Source: Phaeosaccion multiseriatum (Eukaryota > Ochrophyta, other classes). From it: a stretch of 64,000 nt of DNA. The notes under the pieces were generated by a model. That model did not search any database and was not told the origin of the DNA. It saw only the letters and a list, made by a program, of their open reading frames with translations. The DNA lies in assembly GCA_965112735.1 (NCBI GenBank), contig OZ218957.1, forward strand, positions 1,922,001-1,986,000. Direction: 5' to 3'. The position numbers and the translations under genes are program-made. This document shows positions 43,725-63,664 of the stretch, in pieces; the first letter of the stretch is position 1; each line of letters begins with the position of its first letter.

Positions 43725-44887
43725 AATTTAAAGAAGACAAAAATGGGGAAAGGGCTCAGGCCGTCAGGTGCCATCCACCGATGGAGGAAGAGGAAGTTAA
43801 CTTAGCTCAATAAGCGATGGTACAAAGTACAATGAATAGGGGACAATGGGTGTTTATGGTGGCCTCGTTCATCCCCCGGAGCATGGACAATGGCAGGTCA
43901 TGTGTGCCACCGATCGGAGAAGGCGTAACATACAAACTCCCACCCAACTCGCACGCACGCACGCCACACACGCACGCACACAACTCCTCAGTGCGAGAGT
44001 AGCTCTTCTTTCCATGACATATCCCCCTGCATGAAGCGAGACACATGTTTGCTGGAGAGCGGCCTGAGGTTTGTGGTATCTCCCACGGCCCTGTCCGCCG
44101 CCCTCCGTTGTCCTCCTCTTCTTCTTCTTCCTCCTCCTCCTCCTCCTCCTCCTCCTCCTCCTCCTCCTCCTCCTTCCCCTCCTCCTCCTCCTCCAGCATG
44201 TACCTTATGCCCTGGAGTGAAGGGCGTGCTCTGCTGCATTCGAGCGCACATCTGATGGGGAAAAGCACTTGGGTGGAGAGGAAGGCGAATGTTCAGCGCA
44301 TCACCTCGGCCCGCTCCAATTAAGAAGAGTGCTTTCTGTCGCTTCTTCTCTGTCCGAGGTCCTGCCGCTACCCTCTCCTTTCTTCCACCACTCGCATCAG
44401 CAGGACAGCCGCAGGACAGCGGGCCTCCGCCCCTCATCGTTGATCAAGATTGCAAAGTTGTGCTGGCATCGAACTTGAGCATCAGAGGCACTCGATGTGC
44501 TGGACCCCCCCTCCCCCCCCCCGGTGCTATCACACGCGCTGTCTCACTGTCATGCCAGACGCCACGTTCGGCAGCTAGTGCGACTTCTCTCACACAAGGG
44601 AGAGGGTGCATGGGGAATAGCTCACATGCTCCTTCCTTCCGCCCATCCTCTTGCCTGTCTCGTGTCGTCAAGTAGGGCGGCGACGAGCTGGCTCTGCCCA
44701 GCTCAGCTTAGCACGCCAACGATGCCCCTTCCCTCATCTTTGTTGAGGACTGTGCTATGTGCGGCTGCGGCTGTCTTGTCTCGGCCTCGGCTGTGCGTCT
44801 TTCTCTCTCTCTCCCTCTCCGGCGTTTGAAGTTCTGTTGCCCATTCGAGGCAAACAAGAGGAGGCTTGACCTTCTCCCCTCCTGCCT

Positions 44888-44923
<36 letters not shown>

Positions 44924-45883
44924 CTCTCTCTCTCTCTCTCTCTCTCTGTCTGTCCGTCTGTCTCTGTCTGTCTGTCTCTTTCGTTAATGCCTCTGAAGGA
45001 TTCACCCCAAGTCTTCCGAAGCCTGCACACAAGCTCCGTTGGAACGCGGGGAGAGGCAGGTCCGGTTTGGCTCTTCCTTTATTTGGCGCTCCCTTCCACG
45101 CCGCTATAGCTACGACGGCGCCTTGCGAACCCTTAATCCTGCTGCAGCCTTCAGTCTCCTTCTCCGCGAAGGGACAAAAGGAGCCCTAGGCTTAGGAATC
45201 TCTCCTAGGGCAGTGGCATAGCTGCGTCCCTTGGCTTGGACACGGCTAGCGATGGACTCTGGCTTTCTGAGCTCCCCCAACTCTCGCGCAATCTCTACGC
45301 TGGTCTGTCACGGCACGACACGGGGAGAGTCAAGTCGATGAGAAAGGGAGAAGGAGAAGGTGGAGGAGGAGGAGCACGGTAGCGGTATTAACTCCCTTAT
45401 CCACAAGACTTGTACGAACCTTCTGCAATTCCCGCCCTTGTGAATTTGTCTCTTCCTCCCGTGTCACGTACAGCTTCCACGACCGCCACGCCAGTGCCAT
45501 CATCAGAACAGAGCCCAGGGATCCAAGCACACTCTTCAATAGCCCGCGACTGACAAACCCCAGCGTCAGGAGGAGAAGCATTTGCCACGGCGTGAGGGAG
45601 CCTTGTGGTTGTGCTTCTGCAGCTGGCAAGGAATCAGGTTTTTCCCCGCTGTGCCGCTGCTTCGCCTGGCCAAGCGCAGGAAGGGGGAAAGGAGGGTCCA
45701 GGAATCGGCTGCCTCCTGGACGAAACCCGTCTTGCATCGACATCGAGAGAGAAGGGAGGAAAAAAGGATGGGGGGGACTCCAACGGTTGGGCCATCTGTG
45801 ATCTTCATGGGTTGGTTCTCCGGCTTACCCTGGTGAAGCTTCACACGCGCTTCACGCCTACGTTGTAGCCTTTCTCTCTCAAG
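43725..45883. other. Intergenic region rich in simple repeats
   Basis: No convincing protein gene on the + strand. It holds a (CTT/TCC)n tract near 44115-44193, a C-run near 44506-44522, a (CT)n tract at 44889-44949 running into TCTG repeats to about 44980, and short CT clusters. The open frames through these tracts are low-complexity artefacts. The last few hundred bases should hold the promoter of the cyclotransferase-like gene starting at 45884. A possible antisense ORF is listed separately. Confidence 0.75.
45330..45743 (-). CDS. Possible small membrane protein (hypothetical, uncertain)
   Basis: A 137-residue open frame with ATG at 45743. It has a polar, Pro-rich N-terminus, a hydrophobic stretch (MLLLLTLGFVSRGLLKSVLG and on to MMALAW), a basic/acidic middle, and a second Leu-rich stretch near the end. 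The two hydrophobic segments are more coherent than the repeat-driven frames nearby, and the base composition is ordinary. Against it: no recognised family, and its start is only about 140 bases from the divergent gene at 45884. It may be part of a spliced gene or no gene. Confidence 0.3.
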   Translation of the reverse strand: MSMQDGFRPGGSRFLDPPFPLPALGQAKQRHSGEKPDSLPAAEAQPQGSLTPWQMLLLLTLGFVSRGLLKSVLGSLGSVLMMALAWRSWKLYVTREEETNSQGRELQKVRTSLVDKGVNTATVLLLLHLLLLPFSST

Positions 45884-47368
45884 ATGGAGGATGGGGAAGA
45901 CCACAACCCTCTCCGGCTGGGCATGTTTTCCTTTGGCAGCAATCATCAGCAGCAGATGAGAGCGAGAGTAAAGAACGCGTGTTTGCAAGGGCGGCCCGCC
46001 TATCTCCAGGACTATACAAGGTAGGAAGAGTTCCCGTATGGTTATGTTATGTTGTAGCATCTGTAGAACAGTAGGGGGAAGCGGAGGACTGATCGATCGG
46101 CGCCCATGTTATGAGGGCAGTTGAGGCATTTGAGGTGTGTGTGAGAGGAGGGGGGAGCAGACAAGAGGAGATGGGCCACACCCTATAGCTTGGACTGGCG
46201 ATAGACATTCCATCTTCCCCTCTCGACGCTCTGCTTAACTGCATGCTGCCTTGCCCGTTGCAGGGTGTTTGGAGCCAATGCTGCTGACTGGGAAGGAAGT
46301 GTGGCGAGTGTGGCACGGAAGGAGGGCGCTCGTGTGTACGGGTGCTTTTGTAAGTGTGGCTGAGAGAGAGAGAGAGAAGTCTTCCTCCTCATTCTCTCAT
46401 GCCATCATTATCTCTCTCTCTCTCTCTTTCCTCTCTCCGGCCCCACAGATTTGCTGACACCAGCGGAAGTGGCCATGATCGATGTGTTCGAAGGCGTGGA
46501 GCAAGGCCATTATGTGAAGACCCCCGTCATGTGTAAAGTCACCACTTTCGAGTCTGCTGCTGCTGCCATCCTCAACCCGTCCGCACCTGAAGCTTTGAGC
46601 AGCAGCAGCACCAGTTGTGGTAGCTCGAGCAGCAGCAGCACCACCACGGCAGCTTCAGAGAGCAGTAGTGGCACTAGCGGCAGCAGCAGTGATGGTGATG
46701 AAGGCAGCGCTGCGGATAGTCTCGTGGTGGGTAACTGCATCGACTGCCCGGCCTTCACCTACATATTGAGCAAAGACTACACGCACATTCGACCGGGAGG
46801 AACGTTCGAAACCTTCACCCCCCCAAGCTCGCAGTACCTCTCGGCAGTCCACAGATGTGTCACGCAGAACTGGCCTTGTCTAGCCAAGAAACCCATCGAC
46901 ATTCTCCACCCCACCACGCTGAAGAAAGAATCGGCGTGGTCGTACCCTCTTCAAGCCAGTGAGTTGCCATTGGCTGCCTTCTTGCTCGAGGTGGGCATCC
47001 GAGTCAAGCAACCTTGGGTTTTCCCCAAGGAGCTGTTTAAAGTAGTCACGTGCCTGAGGGACGGTGGAATTGGGACCACAGCCCTGTTCATTAGCGCTGT
47101 GTTGGAGGAGGATGCAAAGGGCACCGAGGGGGGGGGGGCTCTCCGTGCAGCGTTGCAAGCATCGGTTGGCGAGGGAAGAAAAGGCGACCCATCAGCAGTT
47201 GGTGATACAGCTGCAGTAGTTGGGGAGGGGGGTGCTGAGCATCAGAGGGAAGAAGGCCTGGGGGCGGAGCAGACTGAGCCAAGAGCGCGGAGAGCAGAGG
47301 CGGAGCGTTTACTGTACGCGAGCGAGGTACGGAGTATTGTGCGCAGCCTTGCGGATAGAGGAGCATGA
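45884..47368 (+). CDS. Gamma-glutamylcyclotransferase-like (AIG2/GGCT fold) protein
   Basis: Three exons, 45884-46020, 46264-46349 and 46449-47368, join in frame to give 380 residues. Exon 1 has the family signature MFSFGSNH (FGSN near the N-terminus). Exon 2 carries ADWEGSVASVARKEGARVYG. Exon 3 gives YLLTPAEVAMIDVFEG then HYVKTPV, matching the LDxFEGxxYxR region with the catalytic Glu. Such enzymes release 5-oxoproline from gamma-glutamyl amino acids or peptides; the substrate here is unknown. A Ser/Thr-rich insertion (about 46590-46710) interrupts the fold, and a C-terminal part containing YLSAVHRCVTQNWP follows. The tail is low complexity and contains the dispersed motif (VGDTA) at 47198-47211. 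ATG 45884 is chosen because it starts just before the FGSN motif. Confidence 0.78.
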
Positions 47369-47745
47369 GGAGCATGAGAGGGAGTCCGCCTTGATGGCGG
47401 AAGAGGAGAGCATCAACAGGGAGAGATAGAGAGAGAGGGACACAGAAAGATGGGAGAGGGAAAGGGAGGGAGGGAGCGAGAGACTCACCCCAAAAGATGG
47501 AACCCGTTGGAGACTGACTCCAGGCATTCTCCCGTCCCCACGCGGCCCAGAGGCAATGCACAACACCAGCCCAGATGGAATTTGACGTGTACACAGAAAC
47601 GACCTCCGCCCGAGCCAGACCCACGTCACTCTCGCAAGCGCACGATGCGAGGAATGTATTTATGAATTGAAAGAGGGAGAAAATGAGAGAATCTATGGTA
47701 CGATAGGACAAAACAAGCCGCCCACACGGCCTTCCTTACGTTAAA
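47369..47745. other. Tail-to-tail spacer between convergent genes
   Basis: The 377 bases between the stop at 47366-47368 (+) and the stop at 47746-47748 (-) carry the 3' ends of both genes. There is a GA-rich stretch (47390-47490) and an AT-rich stretch near 47650-47750. No gene is seen. Confidence 0.7.
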
Positions 47746-55593
<7,848 letters not shown>

Positions 55594-56104
55594 CCCAGCA
55601 CTCCCTGTAGTCCACGTAGGACACGTAGAGGGAAGAAGGAGAATTGAGAATTGGGCGGAGAATTGGGGGGCCATCGGGTGCCATCTGGTCGACCCTGCCA
55701 TATCCTGCCATCGGGGGGGGCACGCTTTCACAACCCCCCCTTTATTATTCATATCCACCAATCTCTCTCCTTGGTAAGTAGTGCCCCCCTTGGTCTCTGA
55801 TGGGCTCTGTTTCTGGGGACAAATCTCCGCTCTACGTGTGTTCCTGCTGCTGCTCCGCCCTCCTCTCGCCCGCTTTTTTTCCGTTTGGGGAGTGGGAGTG
55901 TGGAGGAGGAGGTGGGGGGTGGTGTCGTTGTTGCTGCACTTCTTCTTCGCCCCGAACTCACATCAAGCGTGCCCCACGTCTTCCCGTGGTCCCTTCCCGC
56001 CTGTTTCTGCCGTTCTTTGGACAGAAGCAGGCACGCGAAATAAGAAGAGGCTGCAGAGGGCGCGAGAGCGTTGATCTGAGGCAAGCAGAAGAGCGGCTCC
56101 CGCT
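55594..56104. promoter_or_regulatory. Divergent intergenic region, candidate bidirectional promoter
   Basis: 511 bases between the inferred start of the minus-strand LRR gene and the ATG of the plus-strand zinc-finger gene at 56105. It carries both 5' regions unless the LRR gene has further upstream exons; an acceptor-like ctacag at 55604-55609 leaves that open. Several runs of C or G are present. No TATA box is obvious. Confidence 0.45.
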
Positions 56105-56978
56105 ATGGTGAACAAGAAGTGCAAGACCGAAGGGTGTAACAAGTACGGCGTGAGGAAGGGCCTCTGCCTGACGCATGGACGGGGTGAGCGAGCTTCGTGC
56201 AGTGTCGATGGCTGCGACCGGTATCCCAAACGGCAGGGCGTCTGCATTGCCCATGGGGCCAAGCTCAACCGATGTAAAACGGAGGGCTGCGATAAGCAGG
56301 TCGTGCAGGGCAAGCTCTGCCTCAAGCACGGCGCCAAAGTCAAGCAGTGTAGTAAGGAGGGCTGCGAGAAGCTGGCAAGGCAGGGGGGCGTCTGTCTGAG
56401 GCACGGCGCAAAGGTGAAGATGTGCACCATTGAGGGTTGTACCTCGCACCGCCAGAAGGGAGGCGTGTGTACCAAGCACTATTTGGAGTCCGGGGAGCCC
56501 AAGGGCAGTAGGAAGCGCCGCCGCATCATGGGGGAAGGAGGGGTAGACGGTGTGGTGGAGGGCGGGGCATCTTCCTCCGCCGCCGCCGACCCTGGGACAG
56601 CGGCATCAGCAGCAGCGATAGATGCGGTCGCAGGCTCAGCCGAGGGGGCAGCGGCAGCAGCGGCGGCAGCAGCAGCAGCAGCAGCGGTAGTAGCAGGAGG
56701 AACAGGGGCGGGACCAGGAGCGGGGGGTCAAGCAGCAGCGGTAGCGGCAGCGGCAGCAGCAGCAGCACACCAGCAAACAGCAGCAGCCGCAGCAGCGGCA
56801 GCAGCGGCGGCGGCAGGGGTAGCGCCAGGGGCAGGTGGAACATTTCCATCTGTGCCTTCTGTGGATTCTGCCTCTCTCCCCATTGTGGCCGCGGCAGCCG
56901 CCACAGCAGCCGCGAATGCCCGAGCGACGAACGCACCGCCACCCCCCCCGGCCCTTCCTTCAGTCTTCCCACCACCAC

Positions 56979-57012
<34 letters not shown>

Positions 57013-58360
57013 TCAGCCCCGGCAGGCAGCACCCAGGGTCAAGGCGATCAAGGCCGCTGTCTCCTCCCAGCCCCAGGCAATGATGCCGTCATCATCGCTG
57101 CCAGGGGTCTCCTCCGGCCCGGCAACAGGATCTCTTCCGGGCGTGTCGGCCGGCCTCACAGATGCCGGAGGGATGCCCAAGCGAGCTTCCTCCTCGACCA
57201 ACCACCCCCACCCCACGCTCCTCCAACCCAAGGGAACGGGGGGGCAGACCATCTTGCCCCGCGGTACGGGGGCGGTCGTCAATGCCGGTGTGGGCGGTAC
57301 CGGTGGCGCCTTCGCCCCCCCTCCTTCTGCTCCTGCTGCTGCTCCTGCTCCTGCCGCTGCTCCTGCCGCTGCTCCTGCTGCATCTCCTTTCGGCTCGTAC
57401 GTTAGCTCAGCGGCAGCTCACGCGACACCTGAGGCCATCTCTGCAGCTGCAGTGAAGGCCCGAGCAGCTGCGGCGGCGGCGGCGGCGGTGGCGGCGGCGG
57501 GGGCGGCAACGGCGGCAGGAGGAGGAGGGGCCACCTCTGTACCACCAACGGTTGGAGCTTCACCCCCTCCCATCGGCACGCTTCCCGTCCCCTACCCGCC
57601 CTCTTCGTCAGCGGTTGCTCCCTCCAAGCGAGCAGCGGCCGCAGCGTCGATGCGGGCGGCGATGGATGCTGTGCCAGTGGCGCCAGGAGCAGGAGGGGCA
57701 GTCAGTGGTCTCATTAGCACGGTCGATCCAGAGTCGGCAGCTTCGTCAGGCCTGGCAGTGGTGGCACCAGCACCAGCAGCACCAGAAGCAGCAGAAGCAG
57801 CGCCCCCAGCACCACCAGCACCACCAGCTTTTTCAGCAGCAAGGGACGAAGCAGGGCCACTCGCATCATCAGCAGCAGCACCACCTCCAGAGAGCGTGTC
57901 AGCGATGTCCGAAGACATGCAGTTGGCGGTCGCAGCGGCAGCGGGTGCACCCTCCTCCGCACTGAATGCTCCTCACGTGCCATCATTACCGACCATGGCT
58001 ACCTCCACGCCTGCAGCAATTCCAGCACTCCCGGTTTCCGCAGGGCAGGAGGCCGCGCAAGAAGCCACCCACCAATCTTCTTCCTCCCTGTCACTCGCCA
58101 GTGCAAGCCAAGCGGCAATGGGTGGTGCTGCTGCGTCATCATCGTCAGAGGGAAGTGGAGCACCACCACCAGCGGTAGTCACCGCCGGAGCCGGTGCGGC
58201 AGAGGCTGTGGCGCCCGTGTCTGGAGTAGTCGGGGCATCATCGGGATCATCCCCACCATTGGAAGGATCTCTGCCGTTACTCGCAATGCCGGCGATAACG
58301 CCTGCACCGGGCTCTCTTGCCACCGCGCAGTCGGTGACGGATTCCACGGGGCGAGAGTGA
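56105..58360 (+). CDS. WRKY19-like Cys/His-repeat zinc-finger protein with Ala-rich tail
   Basis: Single-exon frame of 751 residues. Residues 6 to about 130 hold five tandem zinc-binding repeats of about 25 residues with the pattern C-x4-C-x9-C-x2-H (first copy CKTEGCNKYGVRKGLCLTH). This is the pattern of WRKY19-like zinc-finger proteins, common in stramenopiles and also found in plants. A basic patch, GSRKRRR, follows and could be a nuclear signal. The remaining 600 residues are low complexity: long Ala runs, Pro/Ser/Thr/Gly, no recognised fold. It is likely a nuclear DNA- or protein-binding regulator, but the target is unknown. ATG 56105 lies immediately before the first repeat. GC-rich triplet expansion shapes the tail. 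Confidence 0.85.
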
Positions 58361-58776
58361 GAGTCGATGAGAGAGGCGTGCGCCTTTTTTCTTTCACCCC
58401 CCTTGTGGTCTGCGTGCATGTATGTTCGTTAAGTTAGGGCAGGACCTGAGAGCTGTAGTTAGTGGAAAGTATAACGTAAAGTGAAGGGATAAGGGATAGA
58501 TGTGATCGGGAAAAAGTGTGACAATCACTCCCCTCATTTGGATTTTGCCAAAATTCAAAAACGCCCGCGCGCGGCAAAATACGATGTGGGTGTTCGGCCT
58601 CACAGTTGGATGGATGGCTTAACTTTATCTCTGCACGAGCAGAGCCTTGGTGGCATGCATTAAATGAAAGTCGCAGGGAAGGCTTAGGAGCAGGTCATGA
58701 AGTAGATGGGGGCAGGGTAAGGAAGGCGCGAAACAAGGTTGGAACAGGGTAAGAAGTAGGGGAAGGCGCTTTAGTA
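58361..58776. other. Intergenic region
   Basis: 416 bases between the stop at 58358-58360 and the ATG at 58777. It includes a moderately AT-rich part (58430-58560) and a G-rich part before the next gene. It should carry the 3' end of the zinc-finger gene and the promoter of the next gene. No other gene is seen. Confidence 0.65.
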
Positions 58777-61700
58777 ATGTCCTGGGTCACCAACCGAGAC
58801 GTCGAGCTCCAGCAGCAGCAGCAGGAACAACGGCAGGCGGAGGAGGAGGAGCACAGAAGGGAGGAGGAGAAGAGGTGGCAGGAGCGGAATCAGGAAGGGG
58901 GTGTTTCTGCCGCAGCTGGAGCTGACGGCGGCTCTGGGCAAGAGGGGAAAGGCGCGGGAGCGGCGGCCACGGCTGGCGGAGCTCCCGCAGAGACCCAAGA
59001 GGCGGCGGAGGGGAGATGCCATGACGCCTACCAAGCCGCTCTGAGGCTGCAGAGCGGTAATAGGCCTGGGAGCGGCGGCTGGGGCGAGGCGGTGGCTCAG
59101 TACACGAGGCTGCTCGACGAAGAGGGCTTTGTGCTGCAGCGATGGACAGAGCTGCGATACCTGTGTCTCAAGCACCTGGCCTTCATGAGGGATAGGGAGG
59201 GGAATGACGAGAGCGCGCTTGGCCTGAACATTCAGGCTCTCCAGGTGAGAGACAGAGAGGGGAAGGGAGGGTGCCAGTCTTATTCGGGCATAGATATATA
59301 TACCATAGCAGCACTTAATCACCTGACCCCTCTCCGTGAGTTGGTTGGTCCCCCTTTCTCCCCTTTCTCTGTCCCCAAACGCCCCCACCGCGCCCCCCCC
59401 GATGCCCCACCCCCGTCTTCAAACTCCCCTCCCCCCCGGTAGGTGGATAGCTCGGACGCAGTGGTGTGGCTGCGAGCAGCAAGACAGGCTCGCTCCCTGC
59501 ACAAAACCTCCCTGGCCCGCATGTGTCTGGAGCGGGTGGTGCAGCTCCAACCCACGCACATCGTGGCCCTGCGGGCTCTCCGAGACCTCCTCTTGTCCAT
59601 CCAGGATACAGAAACCTGCCTGGAGGTGGCGCAGCGGCTGGTAGGGCTCGACCCCATGGACAAGCACTCTCGATGGCTCATTTGGCACATCCTACACTCG
59701 AATCATGCCGAGTCCAGCAGCAGCGGCATTGACGGTGACAGCGGCAGTCGCCTCGGTTGGGTGGGGAACACGCACTCAGACCCACACAGGGGGAGAAAGA
59801 GGCGAAGAGCTAGGGCGGAAGTAGGGGTGGAAGGAGGAGACGCGCCGGGTGGTGTCGGAGGAGCTCCCGTCATGGCAAGTGTCAAAGAAGGAGCAGCAGC
59901 GGCCGCCCCTGCTTTGTCTGAGTGGAAAGGCAGCAAGAGCAGGGTCTTGTACCTCAAATTTCCGTCTTGGGCTCGCTTGGGCCGTTTGTTGCTCCAAGTG
60001 TTCGATGAGTCACAGGGAGGTGGCGCTGCTGTCAGGAGGAGCAAGAGCAGCAGCAGTAGTAGAAACAGTAGCAAGGTTTCCCTCGGGAGCCGGGGCCGGG
60101 GGCAGCACCAGCAGCAGGCGGAAGAGCAGCAGACGCAGACGGAGGAGAAGAGGGAAGAGGGGGAGGAGGAGGGAGCGGGGCTCTTTACACCGGTGCGCGT
60201 GGTGGTGCAGAAGCTGTCGGAGGAGGGCAGCGAGGGCGGCGAGGGGGGCTCGTCAAATGATCTCAAGGCAGGACCTCTTGAACGGCGACCGTCTGTGGCG
60301 AGGGCATTTCTCACCATGCCGGATGACTCAGACGAGGAGGGAGAGGAGGAAGGAACGACGGCGCCGTCTACTGCCATCGCCAAGAAGCGGAGCAAGAAGC
60401 ACTGGGGCCCGACGAAGCAGGCCCGCAGCTCGAGGCGCCTTCAGCAGCAGAAGGAGGACGAGTCAGAGGCGGGCAAGGCAACGAAGCGGGAGGGGACGAA
60501 CTTGCGATTGCGACTGAGGACAGTGCTATTTGGAGCGCAGGTGGCCGCTGCTGCTGCGGCTGCGGAGGAGAAGGAGGAGGAGGAGCAGGAGGGGGAGGGG
60601 GACGGGGAAGAAGATCAAGTGCGGGGAGGAGGGGCTAGAGGAGTTGCTGCTGCCGCTGAGGGTGAGGTAAGCCTGCATCTGTGGCCGCTGGGGGTGAGAG
60701 ACTCTGTAGAGGAGGCCCGTCGCAAAGGCGGAAGAGGGGCCACGAGTGTAGCAACACCAGTTGCTGCTCCAGCAGGAGCAGCAGGAGCAGCAGCAGCAGC
60801 AGCAGCAGTTGGTGACACAGCAGCGGCGGAAGAGCAGCTGTGCGACAGAGTGATGTGCCGCTGGAAGAAGGGCCACAACTGGGAGTGCGCAACCTGTGGG
60901 GACGGAGGCAACATGTTTGTGTGTGACTTTTGTCCACTCGTCTTCCACCTCAAGTGCTTGCCTCTCCAACGACGGCCGTCTCGAGGTCGAGGAGGAGGAG
61001 GAGGAGGAGGAGGAGGAGGAGGAGGAGGAGGAGGAGGAGGAGGAGAGAGAGAGGACCTCTTCGCCTGCGAGGAGTGTATCGCGGAGGCAGATGACTTGTT
61101 CGACAAACAACAGCTCCAGCTGCAGCATGTGCGCTACGAGGACGGCTGCATGCCGGTGCTGAGGTCTCTCTTGCAGGGCATGGAGAGAGAAGGAGAAGGA
61201 GAAGAAGGGGAAGGTGGCAGCCGCAGCAGCAGCAACAGCATGTTCTCCGGTGTGAGCGGCAGGAGCGTGCTCCACCTCCTGCGGGCCTTTCTCGAGGCGC
61301 TCGCCTTGGCTCAGCCTAGCGAGGTGCTGACCTCGCTGGAGTGGGGAGGGGGTGCCGGGGCTGGGCAAGCGCTTACCGCGATGGCCCTCCGCATGGCTCG
61401 CATTTGCAAACGCTGCCTGTCCCACAGTAGTAGCAGCAGCAGGCGCGGTGATGGGGGTGGTGGTGGTCTGTGGTCCAGTGTCGCACTCGAGGGTCCTGCG
61501 CCAGGGGCGCTCTTCTTCTCTCCAACGTGTGAGGTCATGCTTGCGGAGATGCGAAGCTCAGTGGCGGCCACTGCGGCGGCGGCGGCGGCGGCGGCTGCGG
61601 ATGGAAGGGCGGGGGGCGGGGGGCGAGGAGGAGGAGGAGGAGGAGGAAGTGGGGCGAGGAGAGGAGGAGGAGCTGCTGCTAGGAATGACAAAGCGGACGC

Positions 61701-63632
61701 GAAGGATAGGCAAGTCAGCATGGATCGAGGGGAGAGTCGGCACGAACGCGAGGTAGCAGCAGGGTGGTGGGAAGAGACTATGTTGTCCTATCTTATGGCG
61801 GCCTTCGCTTCGGTTTCTGTAACGCTGGGCCCTCCTTCATCGAGCAGACAGCTTGGATCAGGGGAGGAGGGGCAGGATATGGAGGGGGAAGAGGCGAGGG
61901 GAGAGGAGGAGGAAGATGAGGAGCCAGCAGGCATGGAGGTCGAGGAGGAGGAACGCAATGGTGCTGGGTGGCAAGGCGAGGAGGCAAGGAACGGAGAGAA
62001 GGACTACGGGAAGAACCACCACGGGAAGGAGAACATCACGACCATGCGAACCACGACCATGCGGAGCGAAGGAGAGAGGAGCAAGGGGACGAGGAAGAGA
62101 ATGAGGTATACAGAGCGAGGAGGCGAAGAGCTAGGGTATGGGGGTGGGTGGCGTGGGTGGGACAATCGTGTCATGCGCGCAAGGCTGTGGTGGCTGGGCG
62201 GGCTGGCTGCACAACGCAACAGTCTCGAGGGGGGAGAAGGAGGAGACGGAGGCGAGTCCTCGTCAGAAGCAGCAGCAGTGGCGGCGGAAAGGGCGTTACA
62301 ATGCTTCCGGTGCTGTGTGGAGGAGTTGCGGGCGTCACAGTTGGCGAGTAAGAGCGAGACCGAGAAGACCCATCATGGCCGGGGTCAGGGTGGGGGTGGG
62401 GGTGGGGGAGAGGCTGGAGTGGCTTTGATGCAGCCGCAGCAGCAGCAGCAGCAGCAGCAGGAGAAGGAGGACAAGAAGGGGGAGAAGGAAAAGGATGAGG
62501 AACAGTGCTCTCCGTGGCAGCCGCAGTTGACCATCGCGATCCTCTCAGCACGAATTGCCGACCTAGAGGCGACCGTGTCAGGCCTTGCGAGGGTATCGGC
62601 CTTTGCAGAGGTGCTGGGGAAGGCCAGAGAGTACAGCGAGCGACAGGCGCAGCTGCGGCAGTTGGTGATTCAGCGGCAGCGGCAACAACGGCAGAGGGCG
62701 GTGGCTCAAGGGCAAGGGCCGGGGCAGGGGCAGGGTCAGCAGCGGGAGGGGGGGGGGGAGGACGAGGAGGAGAAGAAGGAGGACGAAGACGAAGAGGAGG
62801 AGACGGAGGAAGAGGAAGAGGAGGAGGAGACGGAGGAGCAGGAGGAGGGATTGCCCGCCGACCTCCGTGAGCGGCTTGGAACCATGCTGGCGACGCTGGA
62901 GAAGAGGTTCCTAAGGAGGGTCCGGACCACACAGAGAGACAGAGAGAGCGACAGAGGACAGGGACAGGGAGGAGCGTCGTCGTCGTCTTCAGCGGCCGCA
63001 GCTCGAGCAGGGGGAGGAGGTGTAGGGGGCGGCAGTACTGAACAAGGCGCTGGTGGTGGTAGTGGCGGCGGTGGAAGAGAAGGCGGAGGTGAAGAGGGCG
63101 AGACAGAGATAGAAACAGAGACAGAGACAGGCTTCACCACCGTGCTGCAGCTCGTGAAGGGCAAGGAGAAGGACCTGCTATGCGGGTGGCTGGAGGACTC
63201 TGATGCCGGTCTTAGGCGCCTCCAGCAGCTCGCCATCACCGCCACTGCAGCGGCCAATACCGCCGCATCTACTTCCGCGCGTACCTTATCTATCTCCTAC
63301 TCCCCCTCTTCTTCTAGTGGTGGCGGTGGGGGGGGTGGTGGGAGGGGGGTGAAGAGGAGCTTAAACCAGCAGCATCAGCAGCAGCAACAGTTGGTGATAC
63401 ACCAGGACCTGGTCATGGAAGACTCCTCCGCCTTCGCCATGCTCGTGCGCTGTGCGTGGCTGCTGGATCGCCTCGACGTGTGTCTGACCGCCGTGCTGGG
63501 CGTGTTGATTCCTGTGCTGCGGGGCCACTGGGCTGCCATCGACGGGCTGGTGGGAGGCCAGCAGCAGGAGAAGCTGCGCACTCCCCTCATTGAGTTTTTA
63601 TCCTCCACTTTGTTCATGCTCTTGCAGCGGGC

Positions 63633-63664
<32 letters not shown>

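Noticed and set aside
43638-45883. Genes in the Ser/Leu-repeat frames near 44.1 and 44.9 kb
   Set aside because: They are translations of TCC and CT microsatellites only.
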